Assembly: GCF_030063365.1 (NCBI RefSeq)
Contig: NZ_JASISY010000007.1
Coordinates: forward strand, 1-64,000
DNA: 64,000 nucleotides
Reading direction: 5' to 3'
DNA from: Cryobacterium sp. PH29-G1
GTDB lineage: Bacteria > Actinomycetota > Actinomycetes > Actinomycetales > Microbacteriaceae
Shown: positions 44,058 to 52,524 of the stretch, one piece after another
How the letters are laid out: every line of letters starts with the position of its first letter
Numbering within the stretch: the first letter of the stretch is position 1
Notes under the pieces: model-generated
Told to the model about the DNA's origin: nothing
The model's database searches: none
Seen by the model: the letters and a program-made list of their open reading frames with translations, nothing else
Program-made: the position numbers and the translations under genes

Positions 44058-44172
44058 ACGGGCACCCGAACAGGGGCCGTCGACGCCGTCGTTGCGCTAC
44101 GGTGACAGCCTAAGCTGGCTGAACGCGCGCGCATCGTCGAGAAGACAGCGCGATCAGGAAAAGGGGTGAATC

Positions 44173-44679
44173 ATCCGCAGCATACGCTCACGCCGCTCGT
44201 GGGGCATCAGTGTCGCCGCAGTTCTGCTCGTGACCGTGGCGGGCTGCGCCGGCGAACCGGCACCGGCCGTTACGGTGACCATTACGCCGACGGTTTCCCC
44301 CACGCTCACGCCTACTCCCACACCCACGCCCTCGCCCTCGCCCTCGCCCTCGCCCTCGCCGACGGTCGCCCCGGAAGCGGCACTCATTCCCAATCCCGAG
44401 GTTCCCGAAATCGTTCCCAATGCCGAACCCGTGCCGCTGCCGCAGGGACCGGCCGTTGACCTCGGTAGCACGCCGGGGGCCCGCGGCACCACAACGGCGG
44501 ATGGTGCGGGAGCGTTGCTCACCTACACCGTCATCGAGGGCGACGCCTTTTTCGATATCGCCCAGAGATTCAATATTCCGGTACAACTACTCCTCACCAT
44601 GAACCCCTCCGTGCCCGGGATCGGCGAGAACATCTATATCAAACAGATCATCAACCTGGACTGGACGACGACTCGCTAG
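44173..44679 (+). CDS. LysM-domain lipoprotein with a non-canonical start
   Basis: Cell-envelope lipoprotein expected to bind peptidoglycan. The frame reads RSIRSRRSWGISVAAVLLV then lipobox VAGC, a textbook lipoprotein signal, but the only canonical codon in it is a GTG at 44230, four residues before the lipobox Cys. AAGGGG (44161-44166) fits an ATC start at 44173 (or 44170). Alternatively the GTG at 44166 is the start and one base is extra. The mature part has a Pro/Thr/Ser linker coded by a CCCTCG hexamer repeat and one LysM domain (LTYTVIEGDAFFDIAQRF...NP...I). Confidence 0.72.
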   Translation: MRSIRSRRSWGISVAAVLLVTVAGCAGEPAPAVTVTITPTVSPTLTPTPTPTPSPSPSPSPSPTVAPEAALIPNPEVPEIVPNAEPVPLPQGPAVDLGSTPGARGTTTADGAGALLTYTVIEGDAFFDIAQRFNIPVQLLLTMNPSVPGIGENIYIKQIINLDWTTTR

Positions 44680-44697
44680 CCTTCGGCGGCGTATTTC

Positions 44698-44863
44698 GCC
44701 GGTACTGTATCTCGCAGGCACTGTATGTCGCCGGCACTGTATGTCGCCGGCACTGTATGTCGCCGGCACTGTATGTCGCCGGCACTGTATGTCAGGCACT
44801 GTATGTCAGGCACTGTATGTCAGGCACTGTATGTCAGGCACTGTATGTCAGGCACTGTATGTC
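44698..44863. repeat. Minisatellite with 16-base and 14-base units
   Basis: Eleven consecutive units share GGCACTGTATGTC. The first six are 16 bases long (preceded by GCC), the last five are 14 bases (preceded by A). There are no spacers, so it is not CRISPR. It fills the gap between the LysM gene and the sulfurtransferase. Confidence 0.95.
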
Positions 44864-44914
44864 GCCGGATGACCCGGCAGCCTACCGCGTTCAGCCAGTG
44901 TCAGCGGCCCCCGC

Positions 44915-44920
44915 TAGCCT
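44915..44920 (+). promoter_or_regulatory. -10 element of the sulfurtransferase gene
   Basis: TAGCCT, six bases before the ATG at 44927. Confidence 0.4.
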
Positions 44921-44926
44921 TGCAGC

Positions 44927-45808
44927 ATGAGTTCACCCGTTCCGTCTTCGCCCGTCGTCTCGACCCAGTGGCTAGCCGACCACCTCGGTTCCGACAACCT
45001 GGTCATTCTCGACGCCACCGTGTTCGCCCTGGCGCCGTCCGAGGAGGGGCCCCGCTACCTCAGCGGACGGGACGACTATCTCACCAAGGGCCACATTCCG
45101 GGCGCCGTGTTCGCCGACCTGTTCGATGTGTTCTCCGACCCGGCCGGTGCCTTCGATTTCTCCCGACCGAGCGCCGAACAATTTGAGGCGGCCGCAGCAT
45201 CCGTCGGCATCGACAACGGCACGACCGTTGTCGTCTACGACGCCGTCGTCGGCCAGTGGGCTGCGCGCATCTGGTGGCTGTTCCGTGCCTTCGGCTACGA
45301 CGATGTCGCGGTGCTCGATGGCGGCCTCACCAAATGGCACGCCGAAACGCGCCCGTTCAGCACCGGCGGGGTGCGCCCGAAAAGTGTCGCCGGCTTCACC
45401 GCGCAGTCTCGTCCCGAGCTGTGGGTCGACAAAAGTTTCGTCGAGTCAATCGTCGCGGGCGTTGCGGATGCCGCCCTCGTCTGCTCTCTGCCGCCCGCTG
45501 AATTCGACGGTACGGCGGGGTCCCGTCCGCGCGCCGGGCACATTCCCGGCAGCCTCAGCCTGCCCGCCGCGCAGCTGGTCGACCCGGCCACCAATGCGTT
45601 CCTGCGCGGCGATCGGCTCGACGAGACGGTCGCCGCGGCCGTCGCGGCGTCCGAGCACCTGGTCACGTACTGCGGCGGCGGTATCGCTGCGGCTGCCAGC
45701 GCCCTCGCGCTGACCCGCGCTGGCAACGACCACGTCTCGATCTACGACGGTTCGCTCAATGAGTGGGCCGCCGATGCCGATGCTCCCTTGCAGGCCCCGG
45801 GCGCTTAG
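44927..45808 (+). CDS. sseA: Thiosulfate/3-mercaptopyruvate sulfurtransferase
   Basis: Two-domain rhodanese of 293 residues. The N-terminal domain is inactive (structural); the C-terminal domain carries the persulfide cysteine C249 in VTYCGGGIAAAASA. GHIPGAVFADL and AGHIPGSLSLPA mark the two repeats. The loop CGGG(I) differs from the CGSGVTA of E. coli SseA and the CRKGVTA of thiosulfate enzymes, so the sulfur donor is not settled. It converges on the helicase gene. Confidence 0.88.
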   Translation: MSSPVPSSPVVSTQWLADHLGSDNLVILDATVFALAPSEEGPRYLSGRDDYLTKGHIPGAVFADLFDVFSDPAGAFDFSRPSAEQFEAAAASVGIDNGTTVVVYDAVVGQWAARIWWLFRAFGYDDVAVLDGGLTKWHAETRPFSTGGVRPKSVAGFTAQSRPELWVDKSFVESIVAGVADAALVCSLPPAEFDGTAGSRPRAGHIPGSLSLPAAQLVDPATNAFLRGDRLDETVAAAVAASEHLVTYCGGGIAAAASALALTRAGNDHVSIYDGSLNEWAADADAPLQAPGA

Positions 45809-45825
45809 CGGCCCGGTGATCCGCA

Positions 45826-48324
45826 CTACAGCCGGTTGACGCCGGTCACGCGCACAACGGCCGCGCCGAGGTCGTCGGAGTCGGCGAGGTTCACGCTCGC
45901 GCTGATCCCCCAGTCGTGGTCCCCGGCCGGATCGTCAAGAATCTGGCGCACGGTCCACTCGTTGGTACCCTCTTCGATCAGGAGCAGGTCGGAGCTGCGC
46001 GCGTTGCCGCCGGTGAGCACCTCGTCGTGCTCGGCGAAGTAGCCGTCCATCGCATCGGCCCAGACATCGCTCGAATAGCCGTGTTCCCGGTCGAGTTCGC
46101 CGAGCTCGTCGTAGTGCTCCAGTGCGGCCAGCTGCACCCGGCGGAACAGTTCGTTGCGCACCAGAATGCGAAAGGCACGCACGTTGGTGGTGAGCCGCCG
46201 CGGTGGCGGCGGCAAGAGAGCGTGCGCCTCAGCCTCGTGCGCGGCGAGATCGGGATGGAGCAGCTCTTCCCACTCGTCGAGCAGGCTGGAGTCCACTTGG
46301 CGCACGAGCTCGCCGAGCCACTCGATGAGGTCGAGCAGGTCTTCATTCTTGGCTTCGTCGGGAATGGTCTGCCGGGCGGCCCGGTAGGCATCGGAGAGGT
46401 ACCGCAGCACCACTCCCTCACTGCGGGCCAGTTTGTAGAACGCAATGAACTCGCCGAATGACATCGCTCGCTCATACATGTCCCGCACAACGGCCTTGGG
46501 TCGCAGCTCGAAGTCCGCTATCCACGGCTGAGAGGCCTTGTAGGTGTCGAACGTGTAGTTGAGCAGCTCTTCGAGCGGCTTGGGATGCGTGATTTCCTCG
46601 AGCAGCGCCATCCGCTCGTCATATTCGATGCCCTCACGCTTCATCGCATTCACGGCCTCACCACGGGCCGCGAACTGCTGCCCCATCAGCACCGGCCGCG
46701 GGTCGTCGAGGGTCGACTCCAGAATCGAAATCATGTCCAGCGAGTAGGTGGGCGATTCCGGGTCGAGCAGTTCGAACGCGGCCAGGGCGAACGGGGAGAG
46801 CGGCTGGTTGAGCGCGAAGTTCGCTTGCAGGTCAACCGTCAAGCGGATGGTGCCACTCGCGCTCTGCTCCACAATGCCGGCTTCGCGCAGGGTCTTGTAA
46901 ATACCCAGAGCCCGTCGAGCCAACACCAACTGGCGCCGCCACGGTTCGTGATTGTCGAAGACGAGCGAATACACGTGGGCAAACGCGTCGCCACCGCGTC
47001 CGATCACGTTGATGAGCATTGCCGCGGTCATCTGCATGCTCGACGTGAGAGTTTCGGGCTCCGCATCGACCAGCCGGCGAAAGCTCGGTTCGCCCCACGA
47101 CACGAAGCCGTCCGGCGCCTTCTTACGCACAATCTTGCGCTTCTTCTTCGGGTCGTCGCCGGCCTTCTCCACGGCCTTGAGATTTTCGGTCTCGTGCTCC
47201 GGCGCCTGAATGACGACGGTCCCGGCCGTGTCGTAGCCGGCCCGCCCGGCCCGCCCGGCGATCTGGTGAAATTCGCGCACGTTCACTTGGCGCATTTTCA
47301 CACCGTCGTACTTGGTGAGGGCCGTGAACAACACGGTACGAATAGGAACGTTGATGCCCACACCGAGCGTGTCGGTGCCACAAATCACACGCAGGTAGCC
47401 GCGCTGGGCAAGTTGCTCCACCAGCCGACGGTACTTGGGCAGCATGCCGGCGTGGTGCACGCCGATCCCCATGCGAATCAGCCGGGACAGCGTTTTGCCG
47501 AAGCTGGTGGTGAACCGAAACTCACCAATCAGCTCGGCGATCACGTCGCGCTGTTCACGGGTGGCGACCTTGGCACTCGCGAGCGCCTGAGCCCGTTCGA
47601 GGGCCGCTGCCTGGGAGAAGTGCACGATGTAGACCGGTGCTTTGTCGGTGTGCAGCAGCTCCTCGACGGTCTCGTGCACGGGAGTCTGCTCGTAGTAATA
47701 GCTGAGCGGAACCGGGCGTTCCACCCCGGTGACGACGGCCGTGGGCCGGCCGGTGCGCCGAGTGAGGTCGTCGCTGATGAACTTCACGTCGCCGAGCGTG
47801 GCCGACATGAGAATGAACTGCACGCGCGGCAACAGCAGCAACGGAACCTGCCACGCCCACCCGCGTTCCGGGTCGCCGTAGAAGTGAAACTCGTCCATCA
47901 CGACGAGGTCGACCTCGGTGTCTTCACCGTTGCGCAAGGCGAGGTTGGCCAGAATTTCGGCGGTGCAGCAAATGATCGGGGCGTCGGCGTTGACGGAGGA
48001 GTCTCCGGTCATCATGCCGACGTTCTCCGCCCCAAACGTTTCGACCAGCGAGAAGAATTTCTCGCTCACCAGGGCCTTGATCGGCGCCGTGTAGAAGCTG
48101 CGCTTGCCGGCCGACAATGCCGCGAAGTGCGCGCCGACGGCCACGAGCGACTTACCGGTTCCGGTCGGCGTGCTCAGGATCAGGTTGGCGCCGGAGACGA
48201 TCTCAATGACCGCTTCCTCCTGCGCCGGGTAGAGCGTGAGGCCCTGCTCGGTGGCCCAGGTTTCGAACGCCTCGAAGAGAACGTCGGGGTCGGTTTCGTT
48301 TTCGAGGCGCGCAAGCAGAGACAT
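45826..48324 (-). CDS. Ski2/Mtr4-like DEAD/DEAH-box helicase with DUF3516
   Basis: Predicted RNA (or DNA) helicase. The 832-residue protein has LYPAQEEAV (Q-motif-like), Walker A STPTGTGKS (51-59), DEFH in VVMDEFHFYG (about 145), SAT in LMSATLGD and motif VI QIAGRAGRAG. The C-terminal ~350 residues are the DUF3516 helical region found in actinobacterial relatives. The start ATG follows GAGGG. No neighbour indicates its substrate. Confidence 0.87.
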   Translation of the reverse strand: MSLLARLENETDPDVLFEAFETWATEQGLTLYPAQEEAVIEIVSGANLILSTPTGTGKSLVAVGAHFAALSAGKRSFYTAPIKALVSEKFFSLVETFGAENVGMMTGDSSVNADAPIICCTAEILANLALRNGEDTEVDLVVMDEFHFYGDPERGWAWQVPLLLLPRVQFILMSATLGDVKFISDDLTRRTGRPTAVVTGVERPVPLSYYYEQTPVHETVEELLHTDKAPVYIVHFSQAAALERAQALASAKVATREQRDVIAELIGEFRFTTSFGKTLSRLIRMGIGVHHAGMLPKYRRLVEQLAQRGYLRVICGTDTLGVGINVPIRTVLFTALTKYDGVKMRQVNVREFHQIAGRAGRAGYDTAGTVVIQAPEHETENLKAVEKAGDDPKKKRKIVRKKAPDGFVSWGEPSFRRLVDAEPETLTSSMQMTAAMLINVIGRGGDAFAHVYSLVFDNHEPWRRQLVLARRALGIYKTLREAGIVEQSASGTIRLTVDLQANFALNQPLSPFALAAFELLDPESPTYSLDMISILESTLDDPRPVLMGQQFAARGEAVNAMKREGIEYDERMALLEEITHPKPLEELLNYTFDTYKASQPWIADFELRPKAVVRDMYERAMSFGEFIAFYKLARSEGVVLRYLSDAYRAARQTIPDEAKNEDLLDLIEWLGELVRQVDSSLLDEWEELLHPDLAAHEAEAHALLPPPPRRLTTNVRAFRILVRNELFRRVQLAALEHYDELGELDREHGYSSDVWADAMDGYFAEHDEVLTGGNARSSDLLLIEEGTNEWTVRQILDDPAGDHDWGISASVNLADSDDLGAAVVRVTGVNRL

Positions 48325-48473
48325 AGTCCCTCAAGACTGCACTACTTGAGCTGCTCCCGCCTGCCGAACGGGCCCGCGGGGGCCTGCGGGGGCCTGCGGG
48401 GGGCTAAATATAACGGATGTCTGACGAAATCGCGCCGGAGCCTCGGTGGGGTGGTAATCACAGCCGCTCGTTC

Positions 48474-48479
48474 TAGGCT
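48474..48479 (+). promoter_or_regulatory. -10 element of the molybdoenzyme gene
   Basis: TAGGCT, six bases before the ATG at 48486. Confidence 0.45.
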
Positions 48480-48485
48480 GACGAT

Positions 48486-50063
48486 ATGGCCTCCCCCGAC
48501 ACCTTGAGCCCCCCGACTCGGCCGAGCCCTCTCCCGGTGCTGGGGTTCTGGCGCCCGGCCGCCGCGGGAGTCGCCGCCGCACTGGCCGGTCTCGGTCTGG
48601 CCGAGTTGACCGCGGCGTGGATTGCCCCCGGCGCAAGCCCGGTGCTGTCTGTCGGCGCGCTCGTCATCGATATTGTTCCCGCCGGTGTCAAAGAACTCGT
48701 CATCGGCCTGTTCGGCACCGCAGACAAAATCGTGCTCATCGTGACCATCATTCTCGTGCTGATCGTGATCGCGGCCCTCGCCGGCGTTCTGGAGAGTCGT
48801 CGACCGCCGTATGGTCGCGTGCTCGTTGTACTTATCGGTGCAATCGCCCTTTTTGCCGCTCTATCCCGGTCCAGCGCCTCCACCTTCGACGCGGTGCCCG
48901 CCGTTGTCGCCATGGGAGTCTCAGCCATCGCTCTGACCTTTCTCACTACCCGACTACCGTTGGGTGTTTCGGCAGCGGTCGAGTCGGACGGGCCCGACCG
49001 CCGCCGCTTTCTGGTGTACACCGGTGCCACCGCCGGCGTCGGTTTGCTCGCACTCATCGGCGGCCAACTCAAGGCAGCGGCGACCCGGGCAGCGGATACC
49101 GCGCGCGCGCTCTTCACACTGCCGGCAGCATCCGTACCGGCGGCCGCCATTCCGGCCGGAGCGAGCTTCGATGTCGCCGGCATCACCCCGCTGATCACGC
49201 CGAACGCCGATTTCTACCGCATCGACACCGCTCTGAGCGTGCCACGCATCGACCCGAACACGTGGCGGCTGAAAATTACCGGCATGGTCGAAAATGAGGT
49301 GGAACTGAACTTTGCCGAGCTGCTGGCCCTGCCGCTCGAGGAGAGCACGACCACCCTGGCCTGCGTGTCGAACTACGTGGGCGGCGACCTGATCGGCAAT
49401 GCCACCTGGTTGGGCTATCCGATTCGCGAGCTGCTGGCTCGGGCGAAACCCACGAGCGGCGCCGACATGGTTCTCTCCACCAGTCAGGACGGATTCACCG
49501 CAAGCACCCCGATCGAGGCATTGACCGACGAGCGCAACGCTATTCTCGCCGTGGGCATGAATGGTGAGCCGCTGCCGCTCGAGCACGGCTACCCCGTGCG
49601 CATGGTGGTTCCCGGGCTGTACGGCTACGTCTCAGCGACGAAGTGGGTTGTCGAGCTCAAGCTCACTCGCTTTGATCAGGAGCAGGGATACTGGACTCCG
49701 CGCGGCTGGTCCGAGCGAGGACCGGTCAAGCTCTCCTCCCGCATCGACGTGCCCCGCGCGGGATCATCCGTGCCGGCCGGACCCGTCGTGATCGCCGGCG
49801 TTGCATGGTCCCAGCACGTGGGAGTGAGCGCTGTCGCCGTGCAGATCGATGACGGCCCGTGGCAGGACGCTACTCTGGCCGATGCGATCTCGGTCGACAC
49901 CTGGCGCCAGTGGGCCTTCACCTGGACGGATGCGACCGCCGGCCAGCATTCGGTTCGGGTGCGGGCCACCGACTCAGACGGCCTCGTACAGACCTCGGTC
50001 AGTGCCGATGTCGCCCCCGACGGTGCCACCGGTCTGCACGAGGTCTCCGTGACGGTCTCGTAG
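48486..50063 (+). CDS. Membrane-anchored sulfite-oxidase-fold molybdopterin oxidoreductase
   Basis: Molybdoenzyme of the SUOX/YedY group, 525 residues. Four or five N-terminal membrane helices (about residues 20-155) precede a RRRFLVYTGATAGVGLLALIG segment, which looks like a Tat-type motif placed after the helices. The Mo-binding domain has the ligand cysteine C293 in LACVSNYVGGD, GYPVRMVVPGLYGY, and a C-terminal Ig-like dimerisation domain. It should face outside the membrane. The physiological substrate (sulfite, methionine sulfoxide or another) is not evident. Confidence 0.87.
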   Translation: MASPDTLSPPTRPSPLPVLGFWRPAAAGVAAALAGLGLAELTAAWIAPGASPVLSVGALVIDIVPAGVKELVIGLFGTADKIVLIVTIILVLIVIAALAGVLESRRPPYGRVLVVLIGAIALFAALSRSSASTFDAVPAVVAMGVSAIALTFLTTRLPLGVSAAVESDGPDRRRFLVYTGATAGVGLLALIGGQLKAAATRAADTARALFTLPAASVPAAAIPAGASFDVAGITPLITPNADFYRIDTALSVPRIDPNTWRLKITGMVENEVELNFAELLALPLEESTTTLACVSNYVGGDLIGNATWLGYPIRELLARAKPTSGADMVLSTSQDGFTASTPIEALTDERNAILAVGMNGEPLPLEHGYPVRMVVPGLYGYVSATKWVVELKLTRFDQEQGYWTPRGWSERGPVKLSSRIDVPRAGSSVPAGPVVIAGVAWSQHVGVSAVAVQIDDGPWQDATLADAISVDTWRQWAFTWTDATAGQHSVRVRATDSDGLVQTSVSADVAPDGATGLHEVSVTVS

Positions 50064-50137
50064 AAGACGTCTCGACTACGGGCAGAAAAGTGCAGGATAC
50101 GGCCCTCGTCATGGGAACCGTTCATATTGTGACTCGA

Positions 50138-50209
50138 ATGAATCTTTTCGTTTCATACCCGATCCTGCTCGTACAGTACGTGCTCCTGAGCTCGCTGTTC
50201 GTGCTCTAA
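50138..50209 (+). CDS. Possible 23-residue hydrophobic peptide
   Basis: An ATG reads MNLFVSYPILLVQYVLLSS plus four residues to TAA: a single membrane-helix peptide. TATTGT lies seven bases upstream, in the same spacing as leaderless genes nearby. Nothing else supports translation, and the neighbouring repeat may have produced the hydrophobic run by chance. Confidence 0.2.
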   Translation: MNLFVSYPILLVQYVLLSSLFVL

Positions 50210-50212
50210 CCC

Positions 50213-50302
50213 GCTGTGCTCGAGGTCGCTGTGCTCGACGTCGCTGTGCTCGACGTCGCTGTGCTCGACGTCGCTGTGCTCGACGTCGCTGTGCTCGACG
50301 TC
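50213..50302. repeat. 15-base tandem repeat, six units
   Basis: Six head-to-tail copies of GCTGTGCTCGACGTC (first copy GAGGTC) just beyond the stop of the DUF222-HNH gene. Confidence 0.95.
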
Positions 50303-50312
50303 GCGCAACCAT

Positions 50313-52247
50313 CTAGAACGGAACGTCGTCAGTGTCGGGGTTGGGGTCGTTCCCGTTGGGGTCGTTCCCGTTGGGGTCGTTCCAGTTGGGGTCGTTCCAG
50401 TTGGGGTCGATGAGGTTGTTCCAGATGTCGATGGGGCGTTGTGCGGTGTTGCTCGGTCCGGGGTCGGGGCCTGGTTCGCTCGCCGTGGTGGTGGGGTGGG
50501 GGCTGAGGCGGGTGGCGGGGTGGGTGGCGTAGTGTTTGCCGGCGGGGCTGGTCCAGTTCATGGTGCCGTCGGGGGTTTGGGTGACGGTCCAGCCGGTTTC
50601 GGTTTTGAGTCGGTGGCTGCGTTTGCAGAGGTGGGCGAGGTTGTCCCAGCGGGTTTGGCCGTTGTATTGCCAGTCGTGGGTGTGGTCGATGTCGCTGTGT
50701 CTGGCTTGTCGGGTGCAGCCGGGGAATCGGCAGGTGCCGTCGCGAATTTCGAGCCATTTCTTGAGGTCGGCGGGGACGGTGTAGCGGGTGGTGCCGACGC
50801 TGAGCACGGTGCTGGTCTCGGGGTGGATGAGGATTCGGGTGAAGCTTTTTGCGGTGGCGGCGACGCGGCGGGCGGTGTCGGCGTCGAGGGGGCCGAAGCC
50901 GTCGAGGGTGCCGGGTTGCTCGCTGAGGCCCATCAGGGTGAGGACGGGCACGGTGACGTTGACCAGTCCCTGCACTCCGGCACCGAGGCCGGTTTCGGTC
51001 ACTCCGGTGAGGAGGAGGTCGACGGCCACGTCGAGGCGTTGCTGGCCGAGGGTGCGGGTGTCGACGGGCTCGGCGGCGGCGGCGTTGTGCAGGCTGCGGG
51101 CGAGGGTGTCGACGCGGTCGTTGATCGCGGCGGCGTCTTCCTGGGTGAGGATGAGTTCGAGGCAGGCCATGCCGTCGCGGTTGGGCATGACGGCGAAGCT
51201 GCGCGCGTTCAACGCGCTGCGGTGGCGGGTGAGGATGGATTCGGGGTGGGAGAGTTCGCGCACGGTGCTGGCGCGTTTCTTCAGCTGGTTCACGGTGAGG
51301 TCGTCCGCGCCGGTCAGCGCTTCGGCTTCAAACGCTGCTCGGGCCGTTTCGGGTAGGGAGAGGGCGTTGTTGACGATGACTTCTGCGTGGCGGTAGCTGA
51401 TGGAGCCGGTGGCGAGGAGGGCGCGGGTGGCGGGCAGTTCGTGTTGCAGCATCGCGCTGACGCAGAGCAGGTTGCGGGCGGTGTTTTCGTGCACCCGCAG
51501 CAAACAGCCCAGCTCGGCGACGAGGCCCTCGGTGGCGGCTTGTTTCTCGGACCAGCGCTGCAACGGGCGGCACTCTTCGCCGGTGTCTTGCGCGTGCTGG
51601 GTGAGGAGCGCCCGGGGTAGGGGCCGGCCGGTTTCGGCGGTGCTGGCCACCCAGCGGGCGACGTCATCGATCGCGGCCGCCCGTGCGGCATGGGCCCGAT
51701 TGATGGCCAGGTCGCATTCCCGCACCGCGTCAAGCAGCCGGACCTGCTCCGCATCGACGGGTCGTTTCTTCCAGTCATCGAGCGAGGCCGCGACCACATA
51801 ATCGAGCGCCTGCACCCCGGAGATCGCTTTCGTGCCCGCTGAACGGTGCGTCGGCGCCGGCTTACCCGGCCGGATACCCGCCGCCGCCATCTCCGCCACA
51901 TACGCAGCAGTCGCAGCAGTCGCGGCGGCCTCCACAGCATCAGCAGCCCGAGCTCGCTCAGACTCAGCCGCCGTTTCAGCCGCAGCCTCAGCCACCGCAG
52001 TCTCAGATTCAGACGCAGACGCAAACGCAAACGCAGCCTCAGCCACCGCAGTCTCAGATTCAGACGCAGATGCCGTTTCAGCCTCAGCCGCAGACGCTGC
52101 AGTCTCAGATTCAAACGTAGCCGCCGCAGTCTCAGATTCAGACGCAGTCTCAGATTCAGCCGGAGTCTCAGATTCAGCCGCCACAGCCTCGCCGCGACTC
52201 GCCTGCGGGGGCTCAGAGGGTGGAGGTGGATCGTCGTGGATCGCCAT
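50313..52247 (-). CDS. DUF222 and HNH endonuclease domain protein
   Basis: Relative of the multi-copy actinobacterial 13E12-type family. The 644-residue protein has an N-terminal Ala/Ser/Glu-rich segment with many SESETA repeats (about residues 20-115), the helical DUF222 domain (about 150-480) and an HNH motif (RDGTCRFPGC, DIDHTHDW, LAHLCKRSHRLK; about 513-565). A Pro/Asn/Asp tail of NDPNW/NDPNG repeats ends it. The HNH residues look intact. GATAAT lies six bases before the ATG. The biological role of the family is unclear; a selfish or defence function has been discussed. Confidence 0.87.
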   Translation of the reverse strand: MAIHDDPPPPSEPPQASRGEAVAAESETPAESETASESETAAATFESETAASAAEAETASASESETAVAEAAFAFASASESETAVAEAAAETAAESERARAADAVEAAATAATAAYVAEMAAAGIRPGKPAPTHRSAGTKAISGVQALDYVVAASLDDWKKRPVDAEQVRLLDAVRECDLAINRAHAARAAAIDDVARWVASTAETGRPLPRALLTQHAQDTGEECRPLQRWSEKQAATEGLVAELGCLLRVHENTARNLLCVSAMLQHELPATRALLATGSISYRHAEVIVNNALSLPETARAAFEAEALTGADDLTVNQLKKRASTVRELSHPESILTRHRSALNARSFAVMPNRDGMACLELILTQEDAAAINDRVDTLARSLHNAAAAEPVDTRTLGQQRLDVAVDLLLTGVTETGLGAGVQGLVNVTVPVLTLMGLSEQPGTLDGFGPLDADTARRVAATAKSFTRILIHPETSTVLSVGTTRYTVPADLKKWLEIRDGTCRFPGCTRQARHSDIDHTHDWQYNGQTRWDNLAHLCKRSHRLKTETGWTVTQTPDGTMNWTSPAGKHYATHPATRLSPHPTTTASEPGPDPGPSNTAQRPIDIWNNLIDPNWNDPNWNDPNGNDPNGNDPNPDTDDVPF

Positions 52248-52253
52248 GCATCC

Positions 52254-52259
52254 ATTATC
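52254..52259 (-). promoter_or_regulatory. -10 element of the DUF222-HNH gene
   Basis: GATAAT on the minus strand, six bases before the ATG at 52247, in an A/T-rich stretch. Confidence 0.5.
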
Positions 52260-52349
52260 TCATGAATAGAACACAAAGTCGAGACTGGCTCAGGTTTTCA
52301 TGGCTTGAAGAGTCCCGAGATTAGTAGTCAAATACTAAAAATCTGTAGC

Positions 52350-52424
52350 TTCTGGCCGAGCCCCGCCGAGCCTGACCCCACCGGTCCGAGCCCTGCCGAG
52401 CCTGACCCTGCCTGGCCTGACCCT
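52350..52424. repeat. Degenerate 15-base tandem repeat
   Basis: Five diverged 15-base units of GCCGAGCCTGACCCC type (clearest at 52365, 52395 and 52410) in the 277-base gap between the HNH gene and the nitrate flavoprotein. The rest of the gap is A/T-rich and shows no other feature. Confidence 0.65.
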
Positions 52425-52524
52425 GTCGTATCGGGGTGGTCCCGGGCGATCTCGCTCTTGAAAATTTTCATCGACTGGCCGAGACTCCGAGCGAGCCCCG
52501 CCTATTTCGGCTGAGTGCATCCGC

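Noticed and set aside
44698..44863. Possible CRISPR array
   Set aside because: The units are contiguous with no unique spacers and no cas genes are near; it is a minisatellite. The arrays at 37832, 50213 and 63656 fail for the same reason.
50313..52247. Insertion sequence or transposase
   Set aside because: The HNH protein has no transposase domain, and I see no terminal inverted repeats or target duplication around it.
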